From assembly GCF_041200175.1 (NCBI RefSeq), contig NZ_CP165727.1, positions 3,261,501-3,325,500 of the forward strand: 64,000 nt of DNA. Direction: 5' to 3'. The position numbers and the translations under genes were made by a program. Of this stretch, positions 52,006 to 61,541 are shown in pieces; the first letter of the stretch is position 1, and every line of letters starts with the position of its first letter. This DNA is from Streptomyces sp. R33 (GTDB lineage Bacteria; Actinomycetota; Actinomycetes; Streptomycetales; Streptomycetaceae). Below the pieces are notes generated by a model that saw nothing but the letters and a program-made list of their open reading frames with translations, did no database searches and was not told the origin of the DNA.

Positions 52006-53517
52006 CTAAGCCCCCGCGATGATCTCCGCGGCAGCGGCACCGCAGACCCGGGAAGCGCCGTGCGTTGCGATGTACAGTGCACCCCGCGGCGCAGCCTGCG
52101 GTACGCCCATCTCCACCACGACCGTGTCCGGCCGCGCAGCGACCAGCGCGTCCAGGGCCTGCGCCATCCACGGGTGGCGGTGCGCGTCGCGGACCACCGC
52201 CACGACGGTGCGTCCGCCTGCCGCCGTCAGGATGTCCGTGGCCGTGGCGCCCTCCGGGAACACCCCGGACCCCGTCCCCGGTACCAGCGCGGCCAGTTCG
52301 GCGGCCACGCCCCACGGGGTCTCGTCCCCCACGGCGATGTTCGCGACGGGCGCGAGCGTGGCGACGTACGGGGCGGCGGACACGGGCGCGGCGGTGCCGG
52401 ACACGACCACGGCGCGGCGGGCCGCCGCCAGGCCGATGCCGGGCGCGCTCCCCTCCTGCGGCGCGCCCGGCGCGGCGGCGGCCCGGGCCTGCCGGGTCCA
52501 TGCGGCCAGCGCCCGTACCCGGGCAGCGGCGTCGGCGAGCCGCTCCGCCGGAATCGTGCCCTCCCGTACGGCCGCGACCAGCGCGTCGCGCAGCCGCAGC
52601 ACGGTGGCCTCGTCGGCGAGCCCTCCGCCCACGCAGATCGCGTCGGCGCCGGCCGCGATGGCGAGGACCGAGCCGCGCTCGATGCCGTACGTCCCGGCGA
52701 TGGCGTTCATCTCCATGCCGTCGGTGACGATCAGGCCCTCGTAGCCGAGCTCCTTGCGCAGCAGTCCGGTCAGGATCTGCGGGCTGAGCGTGGCCGGGCG
52801 GGTCGGGTCGAGGGCGGGCACCAGGATGTGCGCGCTCATCACGGCCTTGGTGCCGGCCGCGATGGCCGCCTTGAACGGGACCAGCTCGCGGGCCACCAGC
52901 GTGTCCAGGTCCACGTCGATGCGCGGCAGGGCGTGGTGCGAGTCGACGTTGGTGTCGCCGTGGCCCGGGAAGTGCTTGGTGCACGCGGCGACGCCGGCGG
53001 CCTGCAGACCCTCGACGTAGGCGGCGGTGTGCCGGGCGGCGAGGTGGGTGTCGGCGCCGAAGGACCGCACGCCGATGACCGGGTTGTCCGGGTCGGAGTT
53101 GACGTCGGCGGACGGGGCCCAGTTGAGGTTGACCCCGCACTCGGCGAGGCGCCGGCCGAGCTCGCGGGCGACGTCCCGGGTCAGCGCGGTGTCGTCCACG
53201 GCGCCGAGGGCCAGGTTGCCGGGGAAGGACGAGCCGCCGCGGGCCTCCAGACGGGTGACGTCGCCGCCCTCCTCGTCGATGGCGACGAGGACGTCGTCGC
53301 GCTCGGCGCGCAGCTGCGCGGTGAGCGCGGCGAGCTGCTCGGGCGAGGCGATGTTGCGGCCGAAGAGGCCGACGGCGGTGAGACCTTCGCCGACCCGGCG
53401 CAGCAGCCACGCCGGGGCGGTGGTGCCCTCGAAGCCGGGCTGGAGGACCGCGAGGGCGTCGCGGGTGAGCTGATCGTTCGAATCGGACGCGGTGACGCGG
53501 TGCGCAAGGACAGTCAT
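52006..53517 (-). CDS. dasD: Glycoside hydrolase family 3 beta-N-acetylhexosaminidase
   Basis: The product has 503 residues. The GH3 N-terminal TIM-barrel domain has KHFPGHGDTNVDSHHALPRI, where His/Asp form the general acid dyad, and the nucleophile loop VTDGMEMNAIAGTYG. No signal peptide is present, so it is cytosolic and acts on chitobiose after import. The C-terminal half is a GH3 second domain (VSGTAAPVSAAPYVATLAPV). It is the last gene of the das operon, 6 nt after the dasC stop, matching the S. coelicolor dasABCD order. Confidence 0.92.
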   Translation of the reverse strand: MTVLAHRVTASDSNDQLTRDALAVLQPGFEGTTAPAWLLRRVGEGLTAVGLFGRNIASPEQLAALTAQLRAERDDVLVAIDEEGGDVTRLEARGGSSFPGNLALGAVDDTALTRDVARELGRRLAECGVNLNWAPSADVNSDPDNPVIGVRSFGADTHLAARHTAAYVEGLQAAGVAACTKHFPGHGDTNVDSHHALPRIDVDLDTLVARELVPFKAAIAAGTKAVMSAHILVPALDPTRPATLSPQILTGLLRKELGYEGLIVTDGMEMNAIAGTYGIERGSVLAIAAGADAICVGGGLADEATVLRLRDALVAAVREGTIPAERLADAAARVRALAAWTRQARAAAAPGAPQEGSAPGIGLAAARRAVVVSGTAAPVSAAPYVATLAPVANIAVGDETPWGVAAELAALVPGTGSGVFPEGATATDILTAAGGRTVVAVVRDAHRHPWMAQALDALVAARPDTVVVEMGVPQAAPRGALYIATHGASRVCGAAAAEIIAGA

Positions 53518-53523
53518 GGGCCG

Positions 53524-54426
53524 TTATCCCTTCACGGCGCCGGCGGTCATGCCGCCGACGGCCTTGCGCTGGAGGAAGACGAAGATCACCAGGACCGGGA
53601 CGGCGAACAGCGAGGACGCGGCCATGGTGGCGCCCCAGTCGTTGCCGAAGGCGGTCTGGAACTGGGTCAGCCACAGGGGCAGGGTCTGGGCGGTCTTGTC
53701 CTTGTTGAGGATCAGGACCATCGCGAACTCGTTCCAGGCGGTGATGAAGCCGAAGAGCGAGGTGGACATCAGGCCGGGGGCCAGCAGCGGGAAGATCACC
53801 TTGCGGAAGGCCTGGCCGCGGGTGCAGCCGTCGATCTGGGCGGCCTCCTCCAGCGTCACCGGGACGGCGGCGATGAAGCCGCGCAGGGTCCAGATGGTGA
53901 AGGGCAGGACCATCACGAAGTAGATCGCGGTCAGCAGCGGGAGGCTGTTCAGCATCTCGGCGTCGCGGGCGATCATGTACATCGCGATGACCATGACCTC
54001 CCAGGGGGCCATCTGCGCCATCATCACGCCGAGTACGAGGCCCTTGCGGCCCTTGAACTTCATGCGGGCGATGGCGAAGCTCGCGGCGAGCGCGACGGCC
54101 AGGGCGAGGACGACGGCGCCGACGGTGACGAGCAGGCTGTTCGTCACGTACGTCCAGAACAGCTCGACGCCGGTGGCCTTGGTGAAGTTGTCCAGCGTCG
54201 GGGTGAAGACGAAGACGGGGTCCTTGGAGAGGATCTGCCCGGACGGCTTGAGGGCCGAGGAGAACATCCAGTAGACCGGGAAGACGAAGACCACGGCCAG
54301 GACGAGGGCGCCCAGGTTCTTCGCCACCGTGCCCGGGCGGAGCGGGCGGCGCGTGCGCAGCTGCTGCGCGGGCTTCGGGTGCCGGGGCGCGGCGGGTGCG
54401 GGCTTCGGCGCGGTGGTGGTGCTCAC
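53524..54426 (-). CDS. dasC: Chitobiose ABC transporter permease
   Basis: The product has 300 residues from GTG 54426, which overlaps the dasB stop by 4 nt (GTGA). The ribosome binding site GAGGAGGAG lies inside dasB. It is a MalG-type permease with six membrane segments; the first is NLGALVLAVVFVFPVYWMFS. The EAA loop VTLEEAAQIDGCTRGQAFRK docks the MsiK-type ATPase. No ATPase gene is in the locus, as in S. coelicolor where a shared MsiK works with DasABC. Confidence 0.93.
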   Translation of the reverse strand: MSTTTAPKPAPAAPRHPKPAQQLRTRRPLRPGTVAKNLGALVLAVVFVFPVYWMFSSALKPSGQILSKDPVFVFTPTLDNFTKATGVELFWTYVTNSLLVTVGAVVLALAVALAASFAIARMKFKGRKGLVLGVMMAQMAPWEVMVIAMYMIARDAEMLNSLPLLTAIYFVMVLPFTIWTLRGFIAAVPVTLEEAAQIDGCTRGQAFRKVIFPLLAPGLMSTSLFGFITAWNEFAMVLILNKDKTAQTLPLWLTQFQTAFGNDWGATMAASSLFAVPVLVIFVFLQRKAVGGMTAGAVKG

Positions 54427-55439
54427 TGCTCCTCCTCCTGCTTCAGGATCAGGCGGAAGTAGAAGGACATGACGATCACGAGCATCATGATCGTCAGGAC
54501 GGAGATCGCTGCCGCGAGCGCGTAGTGGCCCTGGCTCTGGCCCTCGACGAATGCGAAGACGGGCAGGGTCTCGGAGGCGCGGTCGGGGCCGCCGCGGTTC
54601 ATCGCGTAGACCTGGGTGAAGGCCTTGAAGACCCAGATCACCTCGAGGAACGTGGTGACGAGGAAGAACGGCTTGAGGTTCGGGAAGACGACCTGCCAGA
54701 ACGTCTGCCAGCCGTTCGCGCCGTCCATCCGCGCGGCCTCGTACAGCTCGCCGCTGACGGTGGTCAGGCCGGCGTACATGTTGAGGGCGACGAAGGGGAC
54801 GGAGCCCCAGACCACCAGGACGGTGACGATCGCCAGGGTGGAGAAACCGGACTCGAACCAGTTGTGCTGCTCGTAGCCGGAGAACCCGAGGGTGCGCATG
54901 ACCCAGTTCATGACGCCGAACTGCTCGTCGAACAGCCACTGGAAGACGGTGACGGACGCGACGATCGGCATGGCCCAGGCCATCACCAGGGCCATCGACA
55001 GGACCAGGCGCATCCACGTGCCGAGCCGGTTCAGCAGGATGCCGACGAGGCTGCCGATCAGCATGATCAGCGCGACGTTGGCCGCGGTGAAGGCGAAGGT
55101 GCGTACGACGACGGTCCAGAAGTGCGCGTCGCCCAGCAGCTGGGTGTAGTTCTCGACGCCGTTGAAGGGCGCCTTCCGCTGGATGAACTCGATCTTGTCG
55201 ACCTTCTGGAACGACAGGATCACGTTCTTGGCCAGCGGGTACAGCAGCAGCGTGGCCAGGCTGAGGACCGCCGGCCCGATCAGGAGGTACGGCAGCCAGC
55301 CCGAGGGGAGCGACGTTCTGCCCCGGCGCGGAGACGAGGGAGCGGTCCCGGTGGTGGTGGGCGGCTTCTGCTGCCGTCCGGCGGACTTCGGTGGTGCGTC
55401 CTGTGGAGCGGTCGCCGCTCCCTGGGAGTGCACGGTCAT
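54423..55439 (-). CDS. dasB: Chitobiose ABC transporter permease
   Basis: The product has 338 residues from ATG 55439 with GAGGTAAC upstream; the frame is open further but the extra residues are Arg-rich and unlike the family. It is a MalF-type permease: membrane segment WLPYLLIGPAVLSLATLLLY near residue 50 and EAA loop GELYEAARMDGANGWQTFWQ. A disordered N-terminus of 45 residues precedes. It pairs with DasC. A 16-bp hairpin separates it from dasA. Confidence 0.94.
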   Translation of the reverse strand: MTVHSQGAATAPQDAPPKSAGRQQKPPTTTGTAPSSPRRGRTSLPSGWLPYLLIGPAVLSLATLLLYPLAKNVILSFQKVDKIEFIQRKAPFNGVENYTQLLGDAHFWTVVVRTFAFTAANVALIMLIGSLVGILLNRLGTWMRLVLSMALVMAWAMPIVASVTVFQWLFDEQFGVMNWVMRTLGFSGYEQHNWFESGFSTLAIVTVLVVWGSVPFVALNMYAGLTTVSGELYEAARMDGANGWQTFWQVVFPNLKPFFLVTTFLEVIWVFKAFTQVYAMNRGGPDRASETLPVFAFVEGQSQGHYALAAAISVLTIMMLVIVMSFYFRLILKQEEEQ

Positions 55440-55491
55440 GTCTTGGTTACCTCGGCTGCGGTCGGGCGTCGCACAGGTCTGTCGATGCGCG

Positions 55492-55534
55492 ACCGGGGGT
55501 GCGGCGGGCGCGTGGGCGCCGCCGCACCCCCGGT
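55492..55534 (-). terminator. Intra-operon hairpin between dasA and dasB
   Basis: ACCGGGGGTGCGGCGG pairs perfectly with CCGCCGCACCCCCGGT (16 bp, 11-nt loop), 9 nt after the dasA stop. It probably attenuates read-through or protects the dasA transcript, giving more SBP than permease. Confidence 0.8.
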
Positions 55535-55542
55535 GCTGGGTG

Positions 55543-56826
55543 CTACTTGTTGATGCGGTTCGCGATTTCCTTGTCCGCGTCCGCGCCCGCCTTGGCGGCG
55601 TCCTCACCCTTCAGGACCTTGGTCATGAACTCCTTGAGCGGGTTGGGCTCGGTCTCGACGTTCGCCCAGCCCGGGGTGACCGGGGTGATGCGGCCGTTGA
55701 CGCCGCCCTTGCCCATCGCCTCGGCGAAGGAGCCCGCGGCGGGGGTGAAGTTCGCGCCGGCCTGGTTCGGGAGCAGCGCGCCCTTGGTCTCGGCGGCGTA
55801 CTTCGTCATCTGGTCCTTGCCGGCGGCGAGGGCCAGCCACTCCTTGGCGAGCTCCTTGTTCTTGGAGCGCTCGGCGACGGCGAGGTTCGAGCCGCCGAGG
55901 AAGACGGTGCCCGGCTTGTCGGCGGTCTTGCCCGGGATCGGGAAGTAGCCGAAGTCGGCTTCCTTGCCCGCCTCCTTCAGGGCCTTCTCCGCACCGCCGG
56001 CCTCCCAGCCGAGACCGATCCAGGAGGCGACGCCGCCCTTGGGAACGACGTCGGTGGACTGCTGCGGGGTGGCCTCGTCCTTGTCCTTCGGGGCGGTGGA
56101 GTAGGACTGGAGCTTCTTGTAGAACTCCATCGCGGACGCGGCCTGGGGGGAGCCGAGGCCGCCCTTCCACTTGCCGCCGTCCTTGACCGCGAGTTCGCCG
56201 CCCTCGTCCCAGACGAAGCCGGCGAGGACGTACCAGCTCTGGCCGGGCAGGTAGATCGGCTGCGAGGACGGGTCCGCGGCCTTCAGCTTGTCGAGGCCGG
56301 CGATCCACTCGTCGCGGGTGGTCGGCGGGGTGACGCCGGCCTTCGCGAAGGCCTTCTTGTCGTACACGACGACGCGGTTGGCCGCGTACCAGGGAGCGGA
56401 GTACAGCTTGCCGTCGTACTCGGCGGAGGCGAGCATGCTCTTCTGCCAGGCGTCCGCGCCGAGCTTGGACTTGTCCTTGGTCAGGTCGGCGAGGCCGCCG
56501 GTGACCGCGTAGCCGGAGGTCTGGGTGTTGCCGAGCTCGAGGACGTCCGGCGGGGTGTTCTCGGAGAGGGCCGTGGTGACCTTCTCCTGGATGCCCTTCC
56601 ACTGCTGCTCTTCGACCTTGACGGTGACACCCGGGTGCTTGGCCGAGAACTCCGCGTTGACCGCGTCGATCCAGGCCTTGGGCGCGGAGCCGTCCATCAC
56701 CCAGACGGTGATCTCCTTGGCGCCGCCCGCGTCGGTCTTCCCCTTGTCGTCGCCGCCGTTGCCGCACGCCGCGACTCCGACCATCATGCCCGCGACACTG
56801 ACCGCCGCGATGAGCTTGCGCTTCAC
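55543..56826 (-). CDS. dasA: Chitobiose-binding lipoprotein of the Das transporter
   Basis: The product has 427 residues from GTG 56826 with GAGGAGGGTGGC upstream; an upstream in-frame start at 56880 is less likely. The signal peptide and lipobox VGVAAC (lipidated Cys about residue 20) precede a family-1 solute-binding fold: KEITVWVMDGSAPKAWIDAV, YSAPWYAANRVVVYDKKAF and the WIGLGWEAGG region. It captures N,N'-diacetylchitobiose. Two dre boxes lie in the shared region with divergent dasR. Confidence 0.95.
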   Translation of the reverse strand: MKRKLIAAVSVAGMMVGVAACGNGGDDKGKTDAGGAKEITVWVMDGSAPKAWIDAVNAEFSAKHPGVTVKVEEQQWKGIQEKVTTALSENTPPDVLELGNTQTSGYAVTGGLADLTKDKSKLGADAWQKSMLASAEYDGKLYSAPWYAANRVVVYDKKAFAKAGVTPPTTRDEWIAGLDKLKAADPSSQPIYLPGQSWYVLAGFVWDEGGELAVKDGGKWKGGLGSPQAASAMEFYKKLQSYSTAPKDKDEATPQQSTDVVPKGGVASWIGLGWEAGGAEKALKEAGKEADFGYFPIPGKTADKPGTVFLGGSNLAVAERSKNKELAKEWLALAAGKDQMTKYAAETKGALLPNQAGANFTPAAGSFAEAMGKGGVNGRITPVTPGWANVETEPNPLKEFMTKVLKGEDAAKAGADADKEIANRINK

Positions 56827-56918
56827 GCCACCCTCCTCAGGGATGCTGCCTGCAACTTCCCTCGCCCGCCGCGGTGACATGCACCAAGTACTGCCCGTGG
56901 GGCCGGGATCTGATCCAT

Positions 56919-56934
56919 ATTGGTTTAGACCAGT
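56919..56934. promoter_or_regulatory. DasR-responsive element, dasA side
   Basis: ATTGGTTTAGACCAGT, close to dre consensus, about 95 bp upstream of dasA in the dasA/dasR divergent region. Confidence 0.9.
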
Positions 56935-56943
56935 AACCGGAGC

Positions 56944-56958
56944 TTGGCCTAGACCTTT
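56944..56958. promoter_or_regulatory. Second, degenerate DasR-responsive element
   Basis: TTGGCCTAGACCTTT, a partial dre spaced 10 bp from the first; GGGTCTAATG follows at about 56970 as a further half site. Paired sites are known upstream of dasA in S. coelicolor. Confidence 0.7.
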
Positions 56959-57117
56959 AGGGGTGTCAAGGGTCTAATGAGCGGGTGATCGGTCCGTTAC
57001 CGGACCGACACCTGGGGGAGGGAGGAGGCCTGCCCTCCCACCCGTGTCACGATGTGACCGCACATATCGGAGGAGCCGGTGACGGCAGCGAAACTGGAGT
57101 CGGGAAGGCGGGCGGCG

Positions 57118-57882
57118 ATGTCCACCGAAGGGGCGACCACGGAGCCGGAAGGCGGGGCAGCCACTCGCACGGCGCGCGTGCCCAAGTACTACCGACTCAA
57201 GCGGCACTTGCTCGACATGACCGAGACGCTGCCCCCCGGCACGCCGGTACCGCCGGAGCGCACGCTCGCGGCCGAATTCGACACCTCGCGGACCACCGTG
57301 CGCCAGGCGCTCCAGGAGCTCGTCGTCGAGGGCCGGCTGGAGCGGATTCAGGGCAAGGGCACCTTTGTCGCGAAGCCGAAGGTCTCCCAGCCGCTCCAAC
57401 TGTCCTCGTACACCGAGGACATGCGGGCCCAGGGGCTGGAGCCCACGTCCCAACTCCTCGACATCGGCTACGTGACGGCCGACGACACCCTGGCCGGGCT
57501 GCTCAAGATCGCCACGGGCGGGCGGGTACTGCGCATCGAGCGGCTGCGCCTCGCCAGCGGCGAGCCGATGGCCATCGAGACCACCCACCTCTCGGCCAAG
57601 CGCTTCCCCGCACTGCGCCGCTCACTGGCCAAGTACACCTCCCTCTACACCGCCCTCGCGGAGGTGTACGACGTACGGCTGGCGGAGGCCGAGGAGACCA
57701 TCGAGACCTCCCTGGCCACCCCGCGCGAGGCGGGCCTGCTGGGCACCGACGTCGGCCTGCCGATGCTGATGCTCTCCCGCCACTCCCTGGACGCCGACGG
57801 CGAACCGGTGGAGTGGGTCCGCTCGGTGTACCGCGGAGATCGCTACAAGTTCGTCGCGCGGCTCCAGCGCCCCGCCGTCTGA
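57118..57882 (+). CDS. dasR: GntR/HutC-family repressor DasR
   Basis: The product has 254 residues from ATG 57118, the exact length of S. coelicolor DasR; GTG 57079 would add 13. The winged HTH ([32 protein letters not shown]) is followed by a UTRA effector domain ([20 protein letters not shown]). GlcN-6-P and GlcNAc-6-P release DasR from dre boxes, linking chitin sugars to development and antibiotics. It is divergent from dasA. Confidence 0.97.
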   Translation: MSTEGATTEPEGGAATRTARVPKYYRLKRHLLDMTETLPPGTPVPPERTLAAEFDTSRTTVRQALQELVVEGRLERIQGKGTFVAKPKVSQPLQLSSYTEDMRAQGLEPTSQLLDIGYVTADDTLAGLLKIATGGRVLRIERLRLASGEPMAIETTHLSAKRFPALRRSLAKYTSLYTALAEVYDVRLAEAEETIETSLATPREAGLLGTDVGLPMLMLSRHSLDADGEPVEWVRSVYRGDRYKFVARLQRPAV

Positions 57883-58365
57883 CGCAGCGGCGACCACGGT
57901 GCTTGTGGACGGGCCCCGCCTGACACAGGCGGACCGGTCCGTCCAGTCCCACCCCCACACCATTCGGTCACATTCGACTCAATTCGGCCGATTCCGTGCC
58001 ATTCATGCGATCTCGTCGCCTTACCCCGCATGCCCCCATTTGGCGACTCTAGGGTCGCCCACGTGCGACTGCGCTACAACTACCGCATTTAACGGAGGCC
58101 AAGCGCGCCGAGGCGCGGGCGTGGCTCGCGGCCGCGTCAGCCGTGGTGCTCCAGCAGTCGCTTCGGGACCTGGACGCAGCGTTCAGGGCCTTCTTCGGGT
58201 CGCATGGACCAGGGTCGCGTCAAAAGTTCGTCGCTCGGCTCTGGGCCAGACCAACTGGTCCGTGCTTGACTCTCGTTCCGCTATACGGACGGGGGCTTAC
58301 GTTCACCGGGCGGCCCCCGTAGATTCCCTGCGCTTAAGCAGATGATCAACGAGGGGAAGAGGATC
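57883..58365. other. Intergenic region between dasR and cstA
   Basis: 480 bp without a gene. It is AT-richer near 57960-58010 (CATTCGACTCAATTCGGCC). GACCAACTGGTC at 58249-58260 is a palindrome, but its order is opposite to a dre. TTGACT at 58266 could be part of the cstA promoter. AGGGGAAGAGG at 58352-58362 is the cstA ribosome binding site. Confidence 0.45.
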
Positions 58366-60633
58366 ATGCCGGAACCGGAAGCAACAGGTACAGAACGGAA
58401 CGCGGCGAGTCCGGGCACGGCGGCGGACTCGCCTTCCGCATCAGGGGACATGGCGTCGGGCGGCACGGCGTCGGGGGGCATGACCCCGAAGGCGGTCGCC
58501 GTCTGGGTGCTCGTCGGTCTCGTCGGGGCCCTCGGCTGGGGCATCCTCGCGCTCTCGCGCGGCGAGGAGATCTCGGCCGCCTGGCTGCTCGCCGCCGCGC
58601 TGGGCTCGTACGCCATCGGCTACCGCTTCTACGCCCGCTTCATCTCCCACCAGGTCCTGAAGGTGGACAAGACGCGGGCCACCCCGGCCGAACGCCTTGA
58701 CAACGGTGTCGACTTCCACCCCACCGACCGCCGGGTGCTCTTCGGCCACCACTTCGCCGCCGTGGCCGGCGCCGGTCCGCTGGTCGGCCCCGTGCTCGCC
58801 GCACAGATGGGCTACCTGCCGGGCACCATCTGGATCGTCGCGGGCGTCATCTTCGCCGGCGCCGTCCAGGACATGGTCACCCTCTTCTTCTCCACCCGCC
58901 GCGACGGCCGCTCCCTGGGCCAGATGGCCCGGGACGAGATCGGCCCCGTCGGCGGAGCCGCCGCCCTGGTCGCCGTGTTCGCCATCATGATCATCCTGCT
59001 GGCCGTGCTCGCCCTGGTCATCGTCAACGCCCTGGCGCACTCCCCCTGGGGCGTCTTCTCCATCGGCATGACCATCCCGATCGCCCTCTTCATGGGCTTC
59101 TACCTGCGCGTCCTGCGGCCGGGCCGGGTCACCGAGATCTCCGTCATCGGCGTCGCCCTGCTGCTGCTCGCCATCGTCGCGGGCGGCTGGGTCGCCGAGT
59201 CCTCGCTGGCGAGCACCTTCACGCTGGAGAAGGAGACGCTCGTCCTCTGGATGGTCGCGTACGGCTTCGTCGCCTCGGTGCTGCCGGTGTGGATGCTGCT
59301 CGCGCCCCGCGACTACCTGTCCACCTTCATGAAGGTCGGCACCATCGCGCTGATGGCGGTGGGCGTGGTGCTGGCGATGCCGACGCTGAAGATGCCCGCC
59401 GTCACCGACTTCGCCGCCCGCGGGGACGGGCCGGTCTTCGCCGGGTCGATGTTCCCCTTCGTGTTCATCACCATCGCCTGCGGCGCCCTGTCCGGCTTCC
59501 ACGCGCTGGTCTCCTCGGGCACCACCCCGAAGATGATCCAGAAGGAGACCCAGGTCCGGGTCATCGGCTACGGCGCCATGCTGACGGAGTCCTTCGTCGC
59601 CGTCATGGCGATCATCGCGGCCACCATCATCGAGCCCGGCCTGTTCTTCGCGGTCAACTCCCCCGCCGGCATCGTCGGTACCACCGTCGAGAGCGCCTCG
59701 CAGGCCGTGACCCACTTCGGCTTCGCCGTGTCGCCCGAGTACCTCGCGCAGGCCGCGAAGGACGTCGAGGAGGCCAGCCTGCTGTCGCGTACGGGCGGCG
59801 CGCCGACGTTCGCACTCGGAATGTCGGAGATCTTCTCTTCCGTGGTCGGCGGCGCCGGGATGAAGGCGTTCTGGTACCACTTCGCGATCATGTTCGAGGC
59901 GCTGTTCATCCTGACGACCCTCGACGCGGGCACCCGCGTCGGCCGGTTCATGCTCCAGGACACCCTGGGCAACGTGCACAAGTCCTTCAAGGACGTCAGC
60001 TGGAAGCCGGGCGTGTGGCTCGCGAGCGCGCTCGTCGTCGGCGGCTGGGGCTACTTCCTGTGGGTCGGCATCAAGGACCCGCTGGGCGGCATCAACCAGC
60101 TGTTCCCGCTGTTCGGGATCGCGAACCAGCTGCTCGCGGCAGTGGCCCTGGCCGTCTGCACCACGCTGCTCGTCAAGTCCGGCCGGCTCAAGTGGGCCTG
60201 GGTGACCGGCGTCCCGCTGGCCTGGGACGTGGCGGTCACGCTCACCGCGAGCTACCAGAAGGTGTTCTCCGACGACGTGAAGGTCGGCTTCTTCGCGCAG
60301 CGCGACAAGTACCAGACCGGGATCGACGCCGGGAAGGTGCTGCCGCCCGCCAAGAACATGGACGAGATGCACACCGTGGTCACCAACGCCACGGTCGACG
60401 GCGCGCTGTCGGCGCTGTTCGCGATCCTGATCATCATCGTCCTGCTGGACGCGGCGCGGACCTGCTTCAAGGCGATCGCCTCCCCCGAGACGGTCAGGCT
60501 GTCCGAGGTCCCGTGGACCGAGTCGAAGATCATCGCCCCGGCCGGGCTCATCGCGACGCCCGAGGAGCGGGCGGAGCTCGCCGCCGCGGGGCTGGACTCG
60601 GGCGGCGGCCGCGTGAAGGAGCCGGTGGCGTGA
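58366..60633 (+). CDS. cstA: Carbon starvation protein CstA, pyruvate/peptide-type transporter
   Basis: The product has 755 residues from ATG 58366, with GAGGGGAAGAGG 3 nt upstream; ATG 58342 is less well placed. About 16-18 membrane segments follow a Ser/Gly-rich N-terminus. Family motifs are FGHHFAAVAGAGPLVGPVLA, AQMGYLPGTIWIVAGVIFAG and FISHQVLK. CstA proteins import pyruvate or peptides under carbon limitation. The stop overlaps the GTG of the small partner gene by 4 nt. Nearby GlcNAc genes suggest carbon-status context. Confidence 0.95.
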   Translation: MPEPEATGTERNAASPGTAADSPSASGDMASGGTASGGMTPKAVAVWVLVGLVGALGWGILALSRGEEISAAWLLAAALGSYAIGYRFYARFISHQVLKVDKTRATPAERLDNGVDFHPTDRRVLFGHHFAAVAGAGPLVGPVLAAQMGYLPGTIWIVAGVIFAGAVQDMVTLFFSTRRDGRSLGQMARDEIGPVGGAAALVAVFAIMIILLAVLALVIVNALAHSPWGVFSIGMTIPIALFMGFYLRVLRPGRVTEISVIGVALLLLAIVAGGWVAESSLASTFTLEKETLVLWMVAYGFVASVLPVWMLLAPRDYLSTFMKVGTIALMAVGVVLAMPTLKMPAVTDFAARGDGPVFAGSMFPFVFITIACGALSGFHALVSSGTTPKMIQKETQVRVIGYGAMLTESFVAVMAIIAATIIEPGLFFAVNSPAGIVGTTVESASQAVTHFGFAVSPEYLAQAAKDVEEASLLSRTGGAPTFALGMSEIFSSVVGGAGMKAFWYHFAIMFEALFILTTLDAGTRVGRFMLQDTLGNVHKSFKDVSWKPGVWLASALVVGGWGYFLWVGIKDPLGGINQLFPLFGIANQLLAAVALAVCTTLLVKSGRLKWAWVTGVPLAWDVAVTLTASYQKVFSDDVKVGFFAQRDKYQTGIDAGKVLPPAKNMDEMHTVVTNATVDGALSALFAILIIIVLLDAARTCFKAIASPETVRLSEVPWTESKIIAPAGLIATPEERAELAAAGLDSGGGRVKEPVA

Positions 60634-60827
60634 GCGGCGTCCGCGCGGCGCTGGCGAAGGCACGGTTCTTCGTACGGGAGTTCTCGGGCGAGGCCGCGTA
60701 CGACCGCTACGTGGCCCACGCCCGTACGCACGACCCGGACGCGGAGGTCATGACCCGCCGCGCCTTCGAACGCGCCCGTACGGACTCCCGCGAGGCGGAC
60801 CCCCGCGAGGGCTTCCGCTGCTGCTGA
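60630..60827 (+). CDS. YbdD/YjiX-family small partner of CstA
   Basis: The product has 65 residues from GTG 60630, overlapping the cstA stop (GTGA). The sequence reads FFVREFSGEAAYDRYVAHAR, then EVMTRRAFERARTDSREA and ends GFRCC, the hallmark of the YbdD/YjiX family encoded downstream of cstA homologs. It is proposed to assist CstA-type transport. A terminator follows. Confidence 0.93.
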   Translation: MSGVRAALAKARFFVREFSGEAAYDRYVAHARTHDPDAEVMTRRAFERARTDSREADPREGFRCC

Positions 60828-60838
60828 GCCCTGACCCA

Positions 60839-60873
60839 CCCGAGGGCCCCGCCGATCAGGCGGGGCCCTCGGG
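60839..60873. terminator. Hairpin terminator between cstA unit and Uma2 gene
   Basis: CCCGAGGGCCCCGCC-type 15-bp perfect stem with a GATCA loop between convergent genes. Confidence 0.9.
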
Positions 60874-60878
60874 CGTTC

Positions 60879-61463
60879 TCAGCGCACCCAGTCCTTGAGG
60901 ACCTCGGTCTGGAGGGTGATGCCGACGGGGTCGGGGAGCTCGACATCCTTGCCGTACGCCACGACGCGGGTGTTCTCGTACCTTCGTCCGTTGGGCTGGG
61001 TGTAGACGGAGATCTCACATTTGGCCCGGTCGATGAGCAGATAGACGGGGATACCCGTCTCCGCGTAGGCGCGTGGCTTCTCGACGTGGTCCCGCCGGTG
61101 GGTGTCCGAGTCCCACGAGGTCACCTCGACGGCCATGAGGATCCGATCGGGGTCGACCCAGTCACCCTGGCCGACGAACGCCTCGGACGGCGCGAGCACC
61201 GCATCCGGAATCGCCCGACCGGCCCGGTACTCCTGGGCTTTGATGCCCTGCCCCGAATGCAGCCACAGCTCGGGGCGGTGCTGCATACAGATCCGAGTGA
61301 GCCACTGGATGATCATCCCGTGGTCGCCGTCCGGCATGGCCTTGCTCCTGATGACTCCGTCGATGAACTCCAGCCGTGTCCCCACCCTCTCGCGAGCGGC
61401 TATACGCGCCACGGCTTCGAAGTCCTCTGTCAGCATGTGGGGCCGGTCTGTCGTCACGGTCAT
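60879..61463 (-). CDS. Uma2-family (PD-(D/E)XK-like) endonuclease
   Basis: The product has 194 residues from ATG 61463; the much longer open frame upstream is not coding. The Uma2 core is RVGTRLEFIDGVIRSKAMPD, AIPDAVLAPSEAFVGQ (catalytic Asp), LMAVEVTSWDSDTHRRDHVE (Glu) and KPRAYAETGIPVYLLIDR (Lys). Such genes are numerous in Streptomyces and of unclear role; mobility or defence has been suggested. No restriction partner is adjacent. Confidence 0.88.
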   Translation of the reverse strand: MTVTTDRPHMLTEDFEAVARIAARERVGTRLEFIDGVIRSKAMPDGDHGMIIQWLTRICMQHRPELWLHSGQGIKAQEYRAGRAIPDAVLAPSEAFVGQGDWVDPDRILMAVEVTSWDSDTHRRDHVEKPRAYAETGIPVYLLIDRAKCEISVYTQPNGRRYENTRVVAYGKDVELPDPVGITLQTEVLKDWVR

Positions 61464-61541
61464 GCCTCGCTCGCCTTTCTCGACGGTGCTGTCTACGACG
61501 ATAGCGCCGGGCACCGACAGCCGTCCGGCACACTCGACCGC

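Noticed and set aside
57079..57117. Longer DasR start at GTG 57079
   Set aside because: ATG 57118 gives 254 residues, the known DasR length. The GTG does have a good Shine-Dalgarno, so it remains an alternative.
58249..58260. GACCAACTGGTC upstream of cstA as a DasR box
   Set aside because: The half-site order is inverted relative to dre (TGGTC...GACCA), so DasR binding is unlikely. It may be another operator.
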